From Lates calcarifer (Eukaryota > Chordata > Actinopteri > Centropomidae): a stretch of 64,000 nt of DNA. Location of the stretch: the NCBI RefSeq assembly GCF_001640805.2, contig NC_066845.1, positions 25,140,171 to 25,204,170 on the forward strand, given 5' to 3'. The position numbers and the translations under genes are program-made. The notes under the pieces were generated by a model. The model searched no databases, was not told where the DNA came from, and saw nothing but the letters and a program-made list of their open reading frames with translations. The number at the start of each line of letters is the position of its first letter. Positions within the stretch are counted from its first letter, which is position 1. Below are positions 1 to 12,080 of the stretch, one piece after another.

Positions 1-1476
1 ATCTTTTTATTCTTCTTATTTTATTCTTTATTCTGTGTGTGTGTGCTCAGAGGTCAGACACGGCAAAACAAAAGCCCAGTCTGGACATGTCTGTTATCTC
101 ACAGCAGCTCTATATCTATATGATCTAAATTCAACAGAAGAAAGGAGGCTATGTGGGTCACTGTGCTTCTTATTTTGAGCTTGCAGTCTGTTCTTTTGAA
201 AAAAAATCCTTTTTCAGGATGCAAACGGGATTTGGCACAAAGAGCCAGTCTTTTCAAGCTCTCATTTGGCCGTGGGATCTGTGGGATCGATGACTGCCAA
301 TGACAACACTTCCCTCTTTGACAAGTTATTCTTGATTTTTCATCATTTCAACTTGACTAAAATACTTGAGCATATTTTTTTCCCTTTAAAAAAGAGCTTC
401 ATCCGAATTAGGAAGTGGCCATTAGCAGATGTCTTCCTGTTAGTCCTTTCTCAGTTTAGGCTGTCTCACATTCGCCCACTTGGGGCTATTTATTCCCTTA
501 TTGGCTTTTGCATGTGTTCAGCCCAGACCTTTTTAACAGTGGGGCACCTTATAATTATGGACAGGCATCATGGCAACTATGGAACACACACCACATATGT
601 GGAACAGATGCTACAGTCTTCTCCATCACAAAACCAGTTGGAGCCACGAGCAGAGAAGCAAAAAAAAAAAAAAAATTATCAATAATCTAAACGACCTCCA
701 TGGCTGAAGATGTTTCAAGCCTCCGTCAACCTGTGCTGATAAACACACACACACACACAGTCACACACTCATATCATAACTCAATCTGTCTTCTCTTCTT
801 TTTAACCTCGATAACAAACAAATTCCAAGCAGTAGGAGAATTCTGAAATATCTTATGTTAATTACAAGAGAATATTCATTAATGTGATATTTAGAAAACA
901 ACAGCATATCTTTACATTTAGAGAGACGTTCATATGATGCATGAGGTTAAAGAAAACGTTTCTTCCACCAAAATTTGTCAAAACTATACATGGCTCATAA
1001 TAATTCTGGTTTTATTTAATCTCTAAAAAGATGTTCAGAGGTTAAGTATTTCAAAGTAAAGAGGATTTTTCCCCCCTGAGATTACAGATCTGTGGTGCCC
1101 AGTCTCTCAGCAGCTTTCTATTTTATTTTTTTATAGCACACAAAACGTTTATGAAAATAAAATAACATTAAATATATTGTCATTGTTGAGTAAACACAGG
1201 ATTAATGCTGATGTGATTTACATTTTGACCAGTTGCTCCTGGGAATATAGAAAATTCACTGTGCTTTTATCCTGTAGTTACCACTGCTGACCACAGAGGC
1301 CGCTGTTTCGCAAAACTGAATTCTCATTTTACGTAAAACTGCAATAACTTTTAAATAAAAATACAAAAATTAAAGTAAATGTGATATTTTCTTTACCATA
1401 TACAATCTGAGAATAAGTTTTCATCTCAGTTATGCAAGTATCTTATTAATGTTTTGTCTTTTTTATTGTTTTGCAG
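1..1476 (+). other. Intron of antxr2 (3' part only)
   Basis: AT-rich non-coding sequence upstream of the first visible exon. It has a short (TG)6 run at 34-45, an (AC)8 run at 743-759 and poly-A at about 660-675. It ends in a pyrimidine-rich tract and TTGCAG acceptor at 1471-1476. No exon matching the earlier Ig-like or vWA domains was recognised, so the preceding exon lies before base 1. The open frame at 266-685 shows no family resemblance and is taken as chance. Confidence 0.7.
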
Positions 1477-1546
1477 ATCATAAGCCGAGTACAGTGCGTA
1501 ATGATTATCTGCTGTGTCCTGCACCGAAGCTCTATGATGTCGGACA
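1477..1546 (+). CDS. antxr2: antxr2 exon, end of Ig-like ectodomain (first in window)
   Basis: This 70-bp exon lies between a TTGCAG acceptor and a GTAAGT donor. It begins with the last two bases of a codon opened in the upstream exon, reads 22 full codons (HKPSTVRNDYLLCPAPKLYD and two more), and ends with CA, completed to CAG (Gln) by the next exon. The NDYLLCPAP motif is characteristic of the membrane-proximal extracellular (Ig-like) part of the ANTXR family. The cysteine is expected to form an ectodomain disulphide, which is family knowledge and not visible here. It acts outside the cell as the stalk between the ligand-binding vWA domain and the membrane. Both borders are consensus, so the limits are firm. 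Confidence 0.93.
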
Positions 1547-3207
1547 GTAAGTACACAGCAGAGTGTCTGTTGGATTGAAGTGATGGTGGAGCGTGTTAGT
1601 GTTGCATGTGGTGCATATGGCTGACTTTATTAATTATGATATCACTATCACATACAGGCCAGTCATGAGGTTTAATACGGATATGATGCAGGTTTTTAGA
1701 GGAAACTAAAAAATGAAATGCCATTTCAAATGTTTCATCAGCTTTTCTTTATTCTAAGTGATTTTAAAAGTAATGTATTCTGGAGTTTCCCCATTATTAA
1801 ATCATGAAATGATGTAGATCAAAACTAGAAAATGAGCTCATGTTTTTCCATCCTGACATGATTTAAATTTCTCAGTTTTGTTATTGCCATGGAAAAGGAA
1901 AGAAACAGTGGGAGGACCCCGAAATGAAGGGGATTTCAAAGTTTGAAAGCAGAACTGAAACATCAGTAGTTTATTATAATTTCAAATGATTGTTGTATGT
2001 ATTAACATCATTTAAACAAAAAGCATTATTTGTTTTCCCTAACTGATCATCAGATATCCCACCAAACTGTTAAAATTATTGCTCAGATCAGGTCTGTGCT
2101 TCTAGTTTTAATCTTGGCATGTGAGCAGTAAGTTGTAATGATCGGTGTCTCACTGTGAACTCTATAAAACCAGCACTGATGAATGTAGAAACAGGACCAT
2201 CTGAATACAATGTAGAATAAAACAGTGAAGAGAAGAAATGCAGTGTTGTGTTTGGGCAGTGTCAGGTCGGCAGCTGCATCTAGGAATCAGAAGCTTACTT
2301 CAGTAGAAACAAGCAGAGTTGTATCATGTCGTCGTCTTCTGTAAAACCACACACACGCGCTCACACAGATACTTCCTCTCTTCCAAAACAATTCAGTTTC
2401 CCCTTCTCTTCGGGCATTTTTGCATGTTTGTGCTGTTTTTTTTCTCTTTTTAATTTACACTACATCACCCGTATCTCTCTTATATTTATCTAAGACGTTT
2501 CAATCCTCGTGGTTTCTCTTAGTCTTACATACACAGTTTTTATTTTGTCTGTGACTTTTTTCGTGCAGATAAACAATTCCTAAATCTATAAATCAGCTGT
2601 ATGTTAAAACAGTAGCTGAAGGGATGAGGAGTCTGGTGTAGAATAAAGACGCAGTCAACATTTGTAGACGTAACTCGACAGAAAAACAACCCATACATAC
2701 AACCCAGGAAGATTTAAGTGAAAACAGTGTAAATATGCGTTTATTCCCGGCTGCATAGCTATTGTTTGACTTTAACGTCATCTCTTTTAATCCCAAACCA
2801 TAACAGATGATCGCTAAGGCATTCTAGATGGAACAGCAGATTTTCATGTCCTGACTGCAATCCAATCAAAAATGTATGATTACGAGTGCCGCTGGCTCCT
2901 GAAGGTCTTTCAGCTCTAAAACAGATTATGTATCATATGACGACGGTGATGCAAATCAACTTGAGCCTCACCTCACATAATCTGCTCAGTTTTAAATTCA
3001 AACTGCTCAGGAATAACATGTTTTTATTCTGCCAGAGGCAGACGGACAGGGCTGAAATGTGGAAGTGAAAGGTGCAGTTAGACCTGCATTCATGTTTCTG
3101 TGGAAGAAAAACAAGGAAAATGTACAGTGCAGTAACAGCTATTTTCATTATGTATTTTTATATTAATTAATCATTTACTGTATTAAATGTCAAATACCAG
3201 AGTCCAG

Positions 3208-3380
3208 GGTGACAGGTCAGATATTTGACATTTAAACTTAAAATGATATAAAACCAGAAAGTCCTCCCGTTTGAGAGGCTGGAACCAGCATGTTTTTGAT
3301 GATTAATTGTATCAATTATTATGTTTTTCAGTTAACAAAATAGTTGGCGATGAATTTTCCACATATTGATAAATCATTGT
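3208..3380 (+). repeat. Dispersed teleost repeat fragment (copy A)
   Basis: The sequence around GAGAGGCTGGAACCAGCA, followed by alternating ATTAAT/ATCAAT words and AAAATAGTTGGCGATGAATT, matches in word order a short dispersed repeat that is very frequent in percomorph fish genomes. The copy is degraded and its ends are indistinct. A second fragment of what appears to be the same family lies at 6164-6234. The class (SINE or non-autonomous DNA element) cannot be settled by eye. Confidence 0.55.
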
Positions 3381-6163
3381 TGCACATTTTAACAGGTTTT
3401 TTGTGTGTTGATGAGAAAGATCTGGATCCAGAAGCAAACTGAAAATGTTTTATTATTAGAATAACAGTTTTAGAGTCTTGTGCTGCTTTGGCAAGTGCCT
3501 CCATTTTCTCTTTTCCTTTTTCCAGTTGATAATTTAAGTGGGATTTCTCTCACTCATCAGCAGTGTAAAGAAAATGCTTTACATTAATTACAGCTGGAGC
3601 GACAGAGGCAGCTACTGCAGAACTCCTTGTTTTTGCAGATTTTCTAGGTTTTCTCTCATGAATAGAATCAGCAGAGCAAAAGAAAATCTCATGTCTTTCA
3701 AGATACAGTAAAAAGATTAACTTGAACGACTACATCTGTAAACCACAGGCCTACAGCGCCTGCTACGCCCTGATAGGACCTGAGCTGACGCTACGTGCCT
3801 GCCATTTGCAAAAGGCCTGCTTAATTAACTCTTGGCTGCCAGTGGTGACCCATTAAGTAGTTAGCTGGTACGGGTGGTGAGTAAACACATCTGTTGGAGA
3901 GGCTTTAAAAGGATGTGCGACAGATGCAGCCGTTCCCTTTTCCACGCTCCCCATTTAAATAATTCACCATGCGCTGACAATCCCTGCACCCCGGACCACC
4001 TGCATGGAACGACGGAGCTCGGAAACTTCCGTCTCCGTCCATCTGTCTGCTTCTGCTCCATCACTGCTACCGGCGCACAGGGCGCTCTGTTAACACAGCT
4101 CTACTCAGCCGGAGAAGAATCACCTTTTCATTGCACATCGATTCCCTGGTTCCCCTTTTCACCCGTGTTTGTTACGCATGGGGCCTCCTCCTCAGCCAGC
4201 ACTGCTGCAGTTTCTGTCTTGACCTCACAGATATGGGTTGCTTTGGAGCATATTTCAGATAGAGCAGTTGCTCGAGCTGAGGAAGCTGCAGCTTCCTGTC
4301 CCACCGGGGACTCTGAGCAGGCGGCTCTGCACCCCGGCTCCATGTCCAGGAATCACAGTGTCCTCAGTTGGTCATTGAACTGTGTAGGAGCACTCACGGA
4401 GAGGCATCATCTGTGCTGACAGCTGTGGCATCAGGCTTGAAACACTGGCATCTGCTGATGCCCTTCCTTACCTCCCCTCTGCCTCCCCCCTCCTCCTCCT
4501 CCTCCCCCCATGTGTATTCCCATTAGGAAACCCAGCACAGCCTGCTGGGGCGCCGATCGAGAGGTTAAGTGGCTGCGCTCTAGCAGCAGCATGTCCTCAC
4601 CTGGTGTTTTCACAATAATGGTGGAGGACAAAAAATAACTAAGCCGGGAGTCGACACCTGCTTTACAAAGCAGGTACAGTAGCTAATGCTAACGCTCATC
4701 AATAATTAAACAGGCTGTCCCAGGGCTGCTGCTAGCAGCGGCATCGCTCCATCTGCTCCTGTGGGGGCATGAGGATGTTTATGATAGAAATGTCCTGTTG
4801 TTTGATTGTCCTCCATGTGGCACAGACATGTTGGATGTGCAGTGATTTGTTATCATCTGATGAAGCTGGAACGGACTCTGTTTGACTGAAGGATGCAGCG
4901 GTTTGTCAGCTTCAGGTCCTCAATGTGTAAAATCAGATGATTCAAGCTGCTCTCGGTCCTGAAAAACAAAAATAAGCAATAAACTGATCCTGGTTCACTG
5001 GTTCTCAACATTTTTAGGTTGTGATCCTTTGAAATGATGCAGTGTCTTGTCCTGAGCAGTTCAGTTTGACGAGTATTTAAAGGCCTTAGAGCGCCCAGGA
5101 TTTCACAAGAAAAGTCTGAAAAAATAAACTAGAATTTAGTTTTTTCTACCTCTCAGTCCTTTATGATTTTGTGATTTATCAGGAGACACTTTGCACACAG
5201 CTGATCATTTTGTAAATCATCCTGCTGTGTTTTAGAAACCTGATGATATTTGATCTACACCAGTTAATTTACATAGACACTGATAGAAATAAATACGTTT
5301 AAAAATCAAAAACTGTACATCACGCGATGTGTAGCTGTGTAGTTGGAGCTGGTATTATCTGTGAAGTTACCAGCTGCTGTGTCAGAAAACCATCAGTTTG
5401 TTTTAATTTTGTACCATCAGTCAGTCCTTCAGAGAGCTCGTCACACTCTCCAAATGGTGGATGTCTCACTCTGGAACAGGACTTCTCATCTGGTCCCAGG
5501 ATTCATGAGGTGATCCCTCCCATCAGCAGAGTTTCCTTCCCTCCATCAGAACTTCTGCCACACAAACTCGTGCAGAGTGATGGCTCCTGGATGTCGAGTG
5601 ACAGTCCTCGCATATGCTCCGCTGTGAATTATTCAGCCTCCTCAATTTTCACATCTTTAAGGGAAGTTTGAAAGCCATTAGCGTCACCATTGTCAGCCGC
5701 TCCAGCTGTATCGCATCACCAAAGCTTAGTGTCACAGCGGGGCCTACTTTCTGACAGATTAGAGCGAGCCCAGGGACAAAGTTTTTCCGACGCGGTGCCA
5801 GAGATCTGCGGTGGGAAGAAGCCTTCTGCCATTCAACTGGTGTCCCTGGGAGCCCGTGTCGCTTTCTACCCAAATTCTGACTGATCCCTCGGCCCCGTGA
5901 CAACCTGCCCTCTCATCTCCCATTTATTCAAACATAACCACCAACCCACCAAGCAGCTGCAGCTCTCTCCTCGGTGTCACTCACTGGCTTTGGCTGCGTA
6001 AAAGTTAAATGACAGGAAGAGTTGCTTTAAATTATTCATCCAGCTTTATTTTAAAAGTCATCCGGTTCCCTCTTTCACTGTTTAACCCTCGTGTTCTGCT
6101 TCTTATAGCCTGAACATCACCGTCTTGTTAAGTCTTAGTACTGGTCCTTTTTTGGGCATTTTG

Positions 6164-6234
6164 CTCGATAGATGACTTAAACAGTCGATTAATTTTCTGC
6201 TGAGCGACAAATAGACTGACTAAACATTTCAGCA
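6164..6234 (+). repeat. Dispersed teleost repeat fragment (copy B)
   Basis: The order GATGACTTAAACAGTCGATT, AATTTTCTGC, GACTGACTAAACATTTCAGC corresponds to the downstream half of the same dispersed fish repeat as at 3208-3380, where the ATCGATTAAT-type words recur. It is a short degenerate fragment without visible target-site duplication. Confidence 0.55.
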
Positions 6235-6534
6235 CTAATTGTAAAACAGTGGCACAGCTAACAGCTTTAATAGATGTTGTCATTCCTTTGGTAATTTTCC
6301 TGGAAATAAAAGGGTGAAAACGAGAAGAGGATATATGACTTATGCCTCTGTGCTGGAGCAGATTCTGCCTACTCAACAGTAACTCTGTAAATTAGCAGTC
6401 AGTGTCTCAAGGAGAAAGAAAAAAGGCCTGGCTGACTATGGTTGGGTTGTGGTGCGTTAAGGATGTCCAGCGATGTCAGGAGAAAGGCGGGGGGGTGGGG
6501 GTGGGCGAGCGTTCGTCAGTGTAACTCGCTTGGG

Positions 6535-6680
6535 AGCTTTCCTCCTTCACACGCCGGGGTCCACACCTCCAGCTTGATTAACAACCTGCCCACCATTATC
6601 ACGGATTGAGGGTGTCAACTAAATTAGCCTCTCCCCTCACCCATTCAGCACAAGCACTTAGTTAACATGCAGGGACCTGG
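6535..6680. promoter_or_regulatory. Candidate conserved non-coding block
   Basis: A stretch of high-complexity sequence with GATTAACAA, CTAAATTAG and TTAGTTAACATG words and no simple repeats, set inside an otherwise AT-rich intron. This texture is common in conserved enhancers near developmental genes. No alignment was possible, so this is a weak inference. Confidence 0.22.
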
Positions 6681-7512
6681 GATGGCTGCAGAGGCGTGCA
6701 GCGTTTCAGTAATCTACTGTACATCAGACACAAAGAGATGAAAATGAAAAAAGTGGAACTGTAAGTACTTAACTTTGTGTCTTGGCTGGACTGGATTCAG
6801 AGAATAAACTGATGTTTGCTGTTAGTGCAGCAGAGTTAATCTGCAGTGTCACCTAAAATTCAAAACACTTAAACCTCGTCTTAAATCTTCTCGAGAATCC
6901 TCCTCTCCCTGCCTTTGACTTCTTTAACTGAGCCTGTCCATTGTGTGTTAGTTATTCTGTTGTAGCTGTAGCTTTATTAATAAACAGATATTTTAATTAA
7001 TTTAAAGAAGCTGGTTAAATATTCAACAATCAGCATCACGTATCAAATGAATAAAAAAGAAAATATTATTAATAAAAATAAATACATGTTAAAAAAGGTA
7101 AGTGGAGGCTTCAGTGTCAAAGTGCATCTGGTTTTTAAAGTTCTGTGAATTGTCTTTTAAATATTTAGTGTGGGTAAATAAGGAAAGGTGCAAAGGAGTC
7201 AGTTTAGACTATTTAGAATACACCGCATAGTAATGGACACATGGTCTGGTTGCTCATCTGTTCTGAACCACAGGAGAATTGGTGGCCCAAGGCTCTGCCT
7301 CAGGCAAAATCCAAAGCAAAGAGAGCTCTCTTGTTATTATTCCGCAGCAGCAGTTTTTATGCAGGCCTCCCCTGTACGCTACCACACACTCACAGCTGGC
7401 CGCTCACACACAATACCACTCTGCGTACTTCTTTCTCTCCTCTCTCTCTCTCTTTTTTTTTTGTGTTGAAGGGAGGATTTCAGGCGTTTCACTTGTTCCA
7501 TATCCTGAATTC

Positions 7513-7640
7513 TCATTAAACCTGTGGTAATTGGATTGGGCGTAATAGACATATGGAAATTGCGGTGCCGTTCATCATTAGGGTTTTAATTGCACCCATT
7601 TTGGCCTCCGCATTTTTCCCTCTAAATAAGTCATAGGAGT
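7513..7640. promoter_or_regulatory. Candidate conserved non-coding block, homeodomain-rich
   Basis: Closely spaced homeodomain-like cores (CATTAAA, GGTAATTGG, CGTAATAG, TCATTAGG, TTTAATTGCA) and an E-box-like CATATG at 7550-7555 lie in about 130 bp of complex sequence. It lies about 400 bp upstream of the exon at 8038. The regulatory role is inferred only from motif density. Confidence 0.32.
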
Positions 7641-7678
7641 TCACGAGCCTTGTTACTGCTAGTCAGATTACTTTATCC

Positions 7679-7696
7679 ACACACACACACACACTC
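7679..7696. repeat. (AC)9 microsatellite
   Basis: A perfect AC dinucleotide run in the intron before the exon at 8038. No function is implied. Confidence 0.95.
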
Positions 7697-8037
7697 TGAC
7701 GGCTGTGGTAATGAGAGGATTTCCTCCTTCGCAGTTTGACCATTGTGTTCTGTGGTGAGCATTGTGCTAATGTGAGCGCGGGACTTGTTACTTCTTCTTA
7801 AACAGAATTTGCTCGTGAAACAAAACAATTTAGCCTTTTATTCTGTCATTAGAAAAACAGTGGATATTTGACCTTTGAGGCAAATACTGATATTGATATT
7901 AGAACATGAAAAAAATGAAAATCTAATACCAGTTCATCAGCTGATGTTCCTTACAGCAGCTAGCTTCCCTTTGTTTCTCAAAAACACTGAGATCTGTGAT
8001 AATTATTTGTGACACTGGCTGAACTTGTTCTTTTCAG

Positions 8038-8116
8038 GACCATGGATGTTCTCATCAGCCTCAACAACGGCAAGTCCTTCATCTCCAGTGCCTACACCAT
8101 CACTGCTTCCACATGT
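8038..8116 (+). CDS. antxr2: antxr2 exon, membrane-proximal ectodomain
   Basis: A 79-bp exon between TTTTCAG and GTGAGT. Its first base completes the Gln codon started at 1545-1546. The following 26 codons read TMDVLISLNNGKSFISSAYT and then ITASTC, ending on a complete codon (phase 0). The pattern of alternating hydrophobic residues and the GKSFISS motif agree with the last beta strands of the ANTXR ectodomain just outside the membrane. The terminal cysteine precedes the transmembrane exon. The reading frame is fixed by both neighbours, so the call is firm. Confidence 0.95.
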
Positions 8117-8618
8117 GTGAGTCTGGATCACCATCACTTTTTAAACAAAATGAAATGATATGAAGAGGAATATTTTCTACCTGCACATACACAGCACTCC
8201 TCTTACTTTAACCTCACGCTGCCCTTTCCTGACACGAGGCCGACTTCCTCATTTAAAGTTTCAGTAAGTGTTGCTCAGATTGTGGTATTATAAGCAGAAC
8301 TCCCTCCTCCTGGCTTCACTGTGATGCGTTCACATACAGCAGATTATCAGCAACATTCAGTGGTAAAACTGAAACATTTCTTGAAGCTGATATTAGTCAG
8401 ATTGCTGTGAATAAAATAAATCTACAATATCATAAATTTACACACTCTACTTGTCCCCACATGTCTGCATGCGTCCCTGCGAACACAGAACAGAACTGGA
8501 TGTGACTTTGTGAAATCTCCAAGGACACAGTTGTTTGGATGGCGGTGATTTGACTGTCTGATGTCTTTATTTGATATTTGATGTAGAAATCCACCGCTGT
8601 TCTCTTTGTCTCATTCAG
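8117..8618 (+). other. antxr2 intron (502 bp)
   Basis: A short intron from GTGAGT at 8117 to TCATTCAG ending at 8618. Nothing beyond splice signals is seen. A minus-strand open frame at 8430-8807 crosses the next exon antisense and is a shadow. Confidence 0.9.
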
Positions 8619-8714
8619 TCGGATGGTTTGGCGGTGGCGATCGTCTTCCTGGTGCTGCTGATCCTCGTGGCTCTGGCCCTCATGTGGTGGTTCTGGCCTC
8701 TCTGCTGCACAGTG
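8619..8714 (+). CDS. antxr2: antxr2 exon, transmembrane helix
   Basis: A 96-bp phase-0 exon of 32 codons between TCATTCAG and GTGAGT. Residues 1-3 (SDG) are the last extracellular ones. A run of about 23 hydrophobic residues beginning [18 protein letters not shown] forms the single membrane span, ending in MWWFW. The exon closes with PLCCTV, the cytosolic edge. The paired cysteines there are the family's juxtamembrane palmitoylation sites, which is family knowledge. The WWFWPLCC signature is diagnostic of ANTXR1/ANTXR2 and anchors the identification of the whole gene. Confidence 0.97.
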
Positions 8715-10734
8715 GTGAGTATCGCTGCAGTGTTCAAGACCAAATCTGAACAAACTCAACTTAGCTAATGATTCATTTACACTGGTTTTGCCCAGAGATA
8801 ACAGCAAGTCCTGTGATAACGCTAACTCTCTGGATGGCTTTTTAAAATCTTAAACTGTTGCAAACTTCCTGGTGTTGCACATGCAGTGTGTTTTAAGAAG
8901 TGGTTCAACTGAAACTGTAGTTGGGAAAGCGGCTCAGTTCATGTGAGGTTTATTCTGACTGAGAAAGCCCAAAGCTGTAACCATAAACCAGTGGTAAGCA
9001 GCAGGTCAGGTCAGACTCCGCTGTATCTGAGGCCGCCGATAAACAGTGTGCTCAATATTGGTGTTGAACATCTGCTCAACCTTGTCACCTCCCGTTTACC
9101 TCGTTTACCCGCGGCGGCTTAGCAACACCACAGAGGGAGAACCTCTAACAGGAAGTCGAGAGCCCACATCCTGCAGATCAGTGGCTGATTGATGCACGTG
9201 ATCACACTCACAGAGATGAAGTGTTGTTTTATGTGAACAAACTATTTCAACAACAAAACAAGGCAGAGATTAGCAGGAGAAAAATGTGAGTGACAGATTG
9301 CACAAAGTTAACAAAATCTCTGTTTGTGCAGGACTAATATTAGGCCTACCTGGGGACCGCAGTGATTAATAATAATCACAGAGATTGTTTGTGGTTTAAT
9401 CACATTTGAATCTGCCATGTCCATGCTGCAGCTTAAAATACTTACTCTGTGGTGGTAAACACAGAACTCCTAAAGCTAATCTTGTCAACCAGTATTTAAT
9501 TTCTGCTGCATTTTGTTTTTACCTCTTGTTTTCTTTTGTTTTCCTCTTAACATTTTGTTTTTCTTCAGTGATTGCTAACTTCCTTCCTTGTCTTGCTTTG
9601 CTAAAGGATGGGATAAATCGTGGGGGACAAAATATAACAATTTCACCAAGTTCCTCCTCACGTTAAGTCTTATTAACAGGTGCGTAGGATCACATTCTCC
9701 TGGCTGTGACTGAAGCAAAGCCGATCATTTGTACTCACTTTATTAACAAGGTTTCAGTCCTTCATCATGTAAGTTTTTGTCAGCGAAGCCAAGAAGCTGA
9801 TTGAGAAAATATGTCTCCAGGGCCCTTTAGGTGTAAAAAGACAGTGAAAACGAGCCAATGTTGGCTGAAAATCTCACTGATGTAAATTTGTATGAATGCA
9901 GTGAAGTGCTCTTTGACTGATTTAATTCTACCTCAGGAGGAGGGATGAGTACTGAGGTATAGTCTATTTAAACCTTGTTCATTCATTTATTTAACATTTA
10001 ATCATACTTTGATTTTACCTGCTTTTCCTTACGCTCAACCTTCTGCAAAAGATGCATTCAGTGGACAAGTGAAATGTCGTGTAGAGTGGACACTGAGCAG
10101 TCAACTGTTCTTAATACTGAGAATAAACCTCAGTTTACTGGAGTCGTAGAACAAAATATAAAGTCTTGACTGGTGCAGCTGCGAGTTCAGAGGCTCTGGT
10201 GAATAAAGAAGAAATTTCATTAGTTAGTGCAACTGTGTTTGTGGAACTGTGTAGGTTGGAAGGTTATTCGTTAGTCCCACAGATCGCCACATGTTACTGG
10301 TCCCATGTGAACAGGGTGTTTGTTAAAGTGGAACTTGAGGCTGTGTTTAATTAACAAGCCTTGAATCTGCGATTTAATTCTGAGCTCTTTATTGTTTCCC
10401 TTCCAGCAACTTGATTGTACTTTTTTTTTTTTTTTCATTTAATCCACGGTTTAAACTTTTGTTTAGTTGTGGATATTCATGAAAACTACCATTGTAAACT
10501 CCTCACCTCCTTTGAAAAAAACAGCCTCACCCACTTAACCATTTACAAAAATCCACAACAGATTATCGTTTGGGGCAATGACAGAGGGGTACAGATGGTG
10601 CACCCCGGCCTTTTTTCTGTGTCTCTGCTTTTTTCTACTGAGATCTGATAAAGGCAAATTTACCCTCCACATCCAACTCCCACCCCCTCCCCGCTCCCCA
10701 CTCCACCTCCGTTCCCGCTCACCCACGCCGCCCC

Positions 10735-10990
10735 TTAAATGATAGACGTCACCTGGCTTTGTGGACCTGAAGGGAGCCCATCCAGGATGAGATGGAAGCA
10801 TATTTTGGAAAACCAACAAAGGCATTAAAATGTAAACCCCCTGCAGCATGTCTGGCCGCGGACGTGTTTGTCTTGGTGGAGAGAGCTGCTGTTGCCTTCC
10901 ATCGAGGGACGCAGCAGAAGAGGAGGGCCATGTGTGGCTTGTTAATATTTAAACCCCCAGTCTGCCAGGTTTCAGCAGTCAGGATGAGGC
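10735..10990. promoter_or_regulatory. Candidate conserved non-coding block
   Basis: Complex, stop-poor sequence between a pyrimidine-rich run (10660-10730) and a CA microsatellite. It carries a CRE-like TAGACGTCA at 10743-10751. Overlapping open frames on both strands here share no residues with any family recognised, so a non-coding reading is preferred. Weak inference. Confidence 0.22.
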
Positions 10991-11479
10991 CACGCACACA
11001 CACACACACACCCAACCTCTTTCCCACAATCCCTCTCTCTCTGTCTCTCTCCCACATGGCTTGATGCCAGGAGAGAGGTCATACAAGCTGTGGAGTGGTA
11101 ATTTCTTTGTTTATGATTTGTTTGGAAATTAAACTCAGAGTGGCGTAGCCTTTAGTTCAAATCAAAGGATTTAGGGTTGGAGATGCAGTTTCGAATAACA
11201 TCGGCGGTTTATCCAAATTACAAATGATTCACGGCTAAATTGGATGCACTTTTGGACACATTTTCAACTCAGTTGGTGTTTAATATGTTAATAATCTCTG
11301 ATTATTTCATTTTAGAAGCTGTCAGCGTTGCTCCCTGACGCAGAACTTTTATCTTCTTTTGTTTCTGTTTCCCTCAGAATCATCTCTATTTTCTAAAAAC
11401 AGATTAATGTGTCCAAAGTTCTAAACACAACCATTTCTAAATATGCTACCTGCCACTGATCCATCACGATAAGCCTCAC

Positions 11480-11720
11480 GAAACAGCTTGACACAACACG
11501 GTTTGGGCTTGAGGTTGGGAACGAGCAGATTATCTGGTCCAGTCGGACAGTTACGGAGACAGCCATATGGGGACGATGCCCCGAGCTCCTGCGATTGGTC
11601 TGATTTCCCCCCGGTGTCATGGCTGCAGTGGCGAGCTGCGGGGGCTGATGTCAGATGGCTAAGCATCCTGCGGTTTAGTTTTTAATTATGCCGCCACGTC
11701 GCTGAGCAGCTCCTCTTCAC
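11480..11720. promoter_or_regulatory. Candidate conserved non-coding block
   Basis: A GC-balanced block with CCAGTCGGACAG, CATATGG, GCGATTGGTC (CCAAT-box-like on the minus strand) and TTTTAATTATGCCG. It differs sharply from the AT-rich surroundings. Enhancer-like texture only; no alignment was available. Confidence 0.28.
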
Positions 11721-11924
11721 ATCTGTCCATCAGGTAGCTGGGAAAGAGCAGCAGAGCCCCGTCATTTGTATAATGCTTTATTTATCCCACAATATGTCCA
11801 GGAAATCTGCTGCTCTTCATAAAAAGAGATAATCCTGTCTGCGTAAGGTGTGGCTGAAATGATGTTAATCAGCGTATGGAGAGGCTACTGGAAGACCTTT
11901 ACTGGATTTGCTTACAGCCAGTTG

Positions 11925-12080
11925 TGTGTCAAAGAGCAATTAATTAACACTAATTGATTATTTTTCATTATTCTAATGACAACAGTATGTGGTGAATGTG
12001 ATGGTATCCCCGTGTTTAACGGTGAATGAAACAGCTGTTAGGATCTATGATATGCCATAATTACATTGCTCTTTTTTCCC
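11925..12080. promoter_or_regulatory. Candidate conserved non-coding block, TAAT-rich
   Basis: Consecutive homeodomain cores (CAATTAATTAACAC, CTAATTGATTA, TTCTAATGAC, CATAATTACA) lie within 150 bp without being a simple repeat. A regulatory role is inferred from this clustering. Confidence 0.32.

Larger units (their letters stand above)
1547..8037 (+). other. antxr2 intron (6.5 kb)
   Basis: Intron from GTAAGT at 1547 to TTTTCAG ending at 8037. It holds fish dispersed-repeat fragments at about 3208-3380 and 6164-6234, a G-rich run near 6486-6503, a TC/T tract at 7441-7462 and (AC)9 at 7679-7696. Complex, non-repetitive stretches near 6535-6680 and 7513-7640 are listed separately. The stop-poor stretch 3874-4419 has no recognisable protein content. 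The remainder is ordinary AT-rich intron in which nothing specific is seen. Confidence 0.85.

Noticed and set aside
3874..4419. Open frame of 181 codons on the + strand, longest in the window
   Set aside because: No recognisable domain or family residues, a low-complexity antisense partner, and it lies inside an antxr2 intron with no bounding splice signals that join the gene frame. Treated as chance.
10535..11064. Overlapping open frames of 77-104 codons on both strands
   Set aside because: They arise from pyrimidine-rich and CA-repeat DNA (runs of Arg/Gly and Thr-His) and no frame has protein-like composition.
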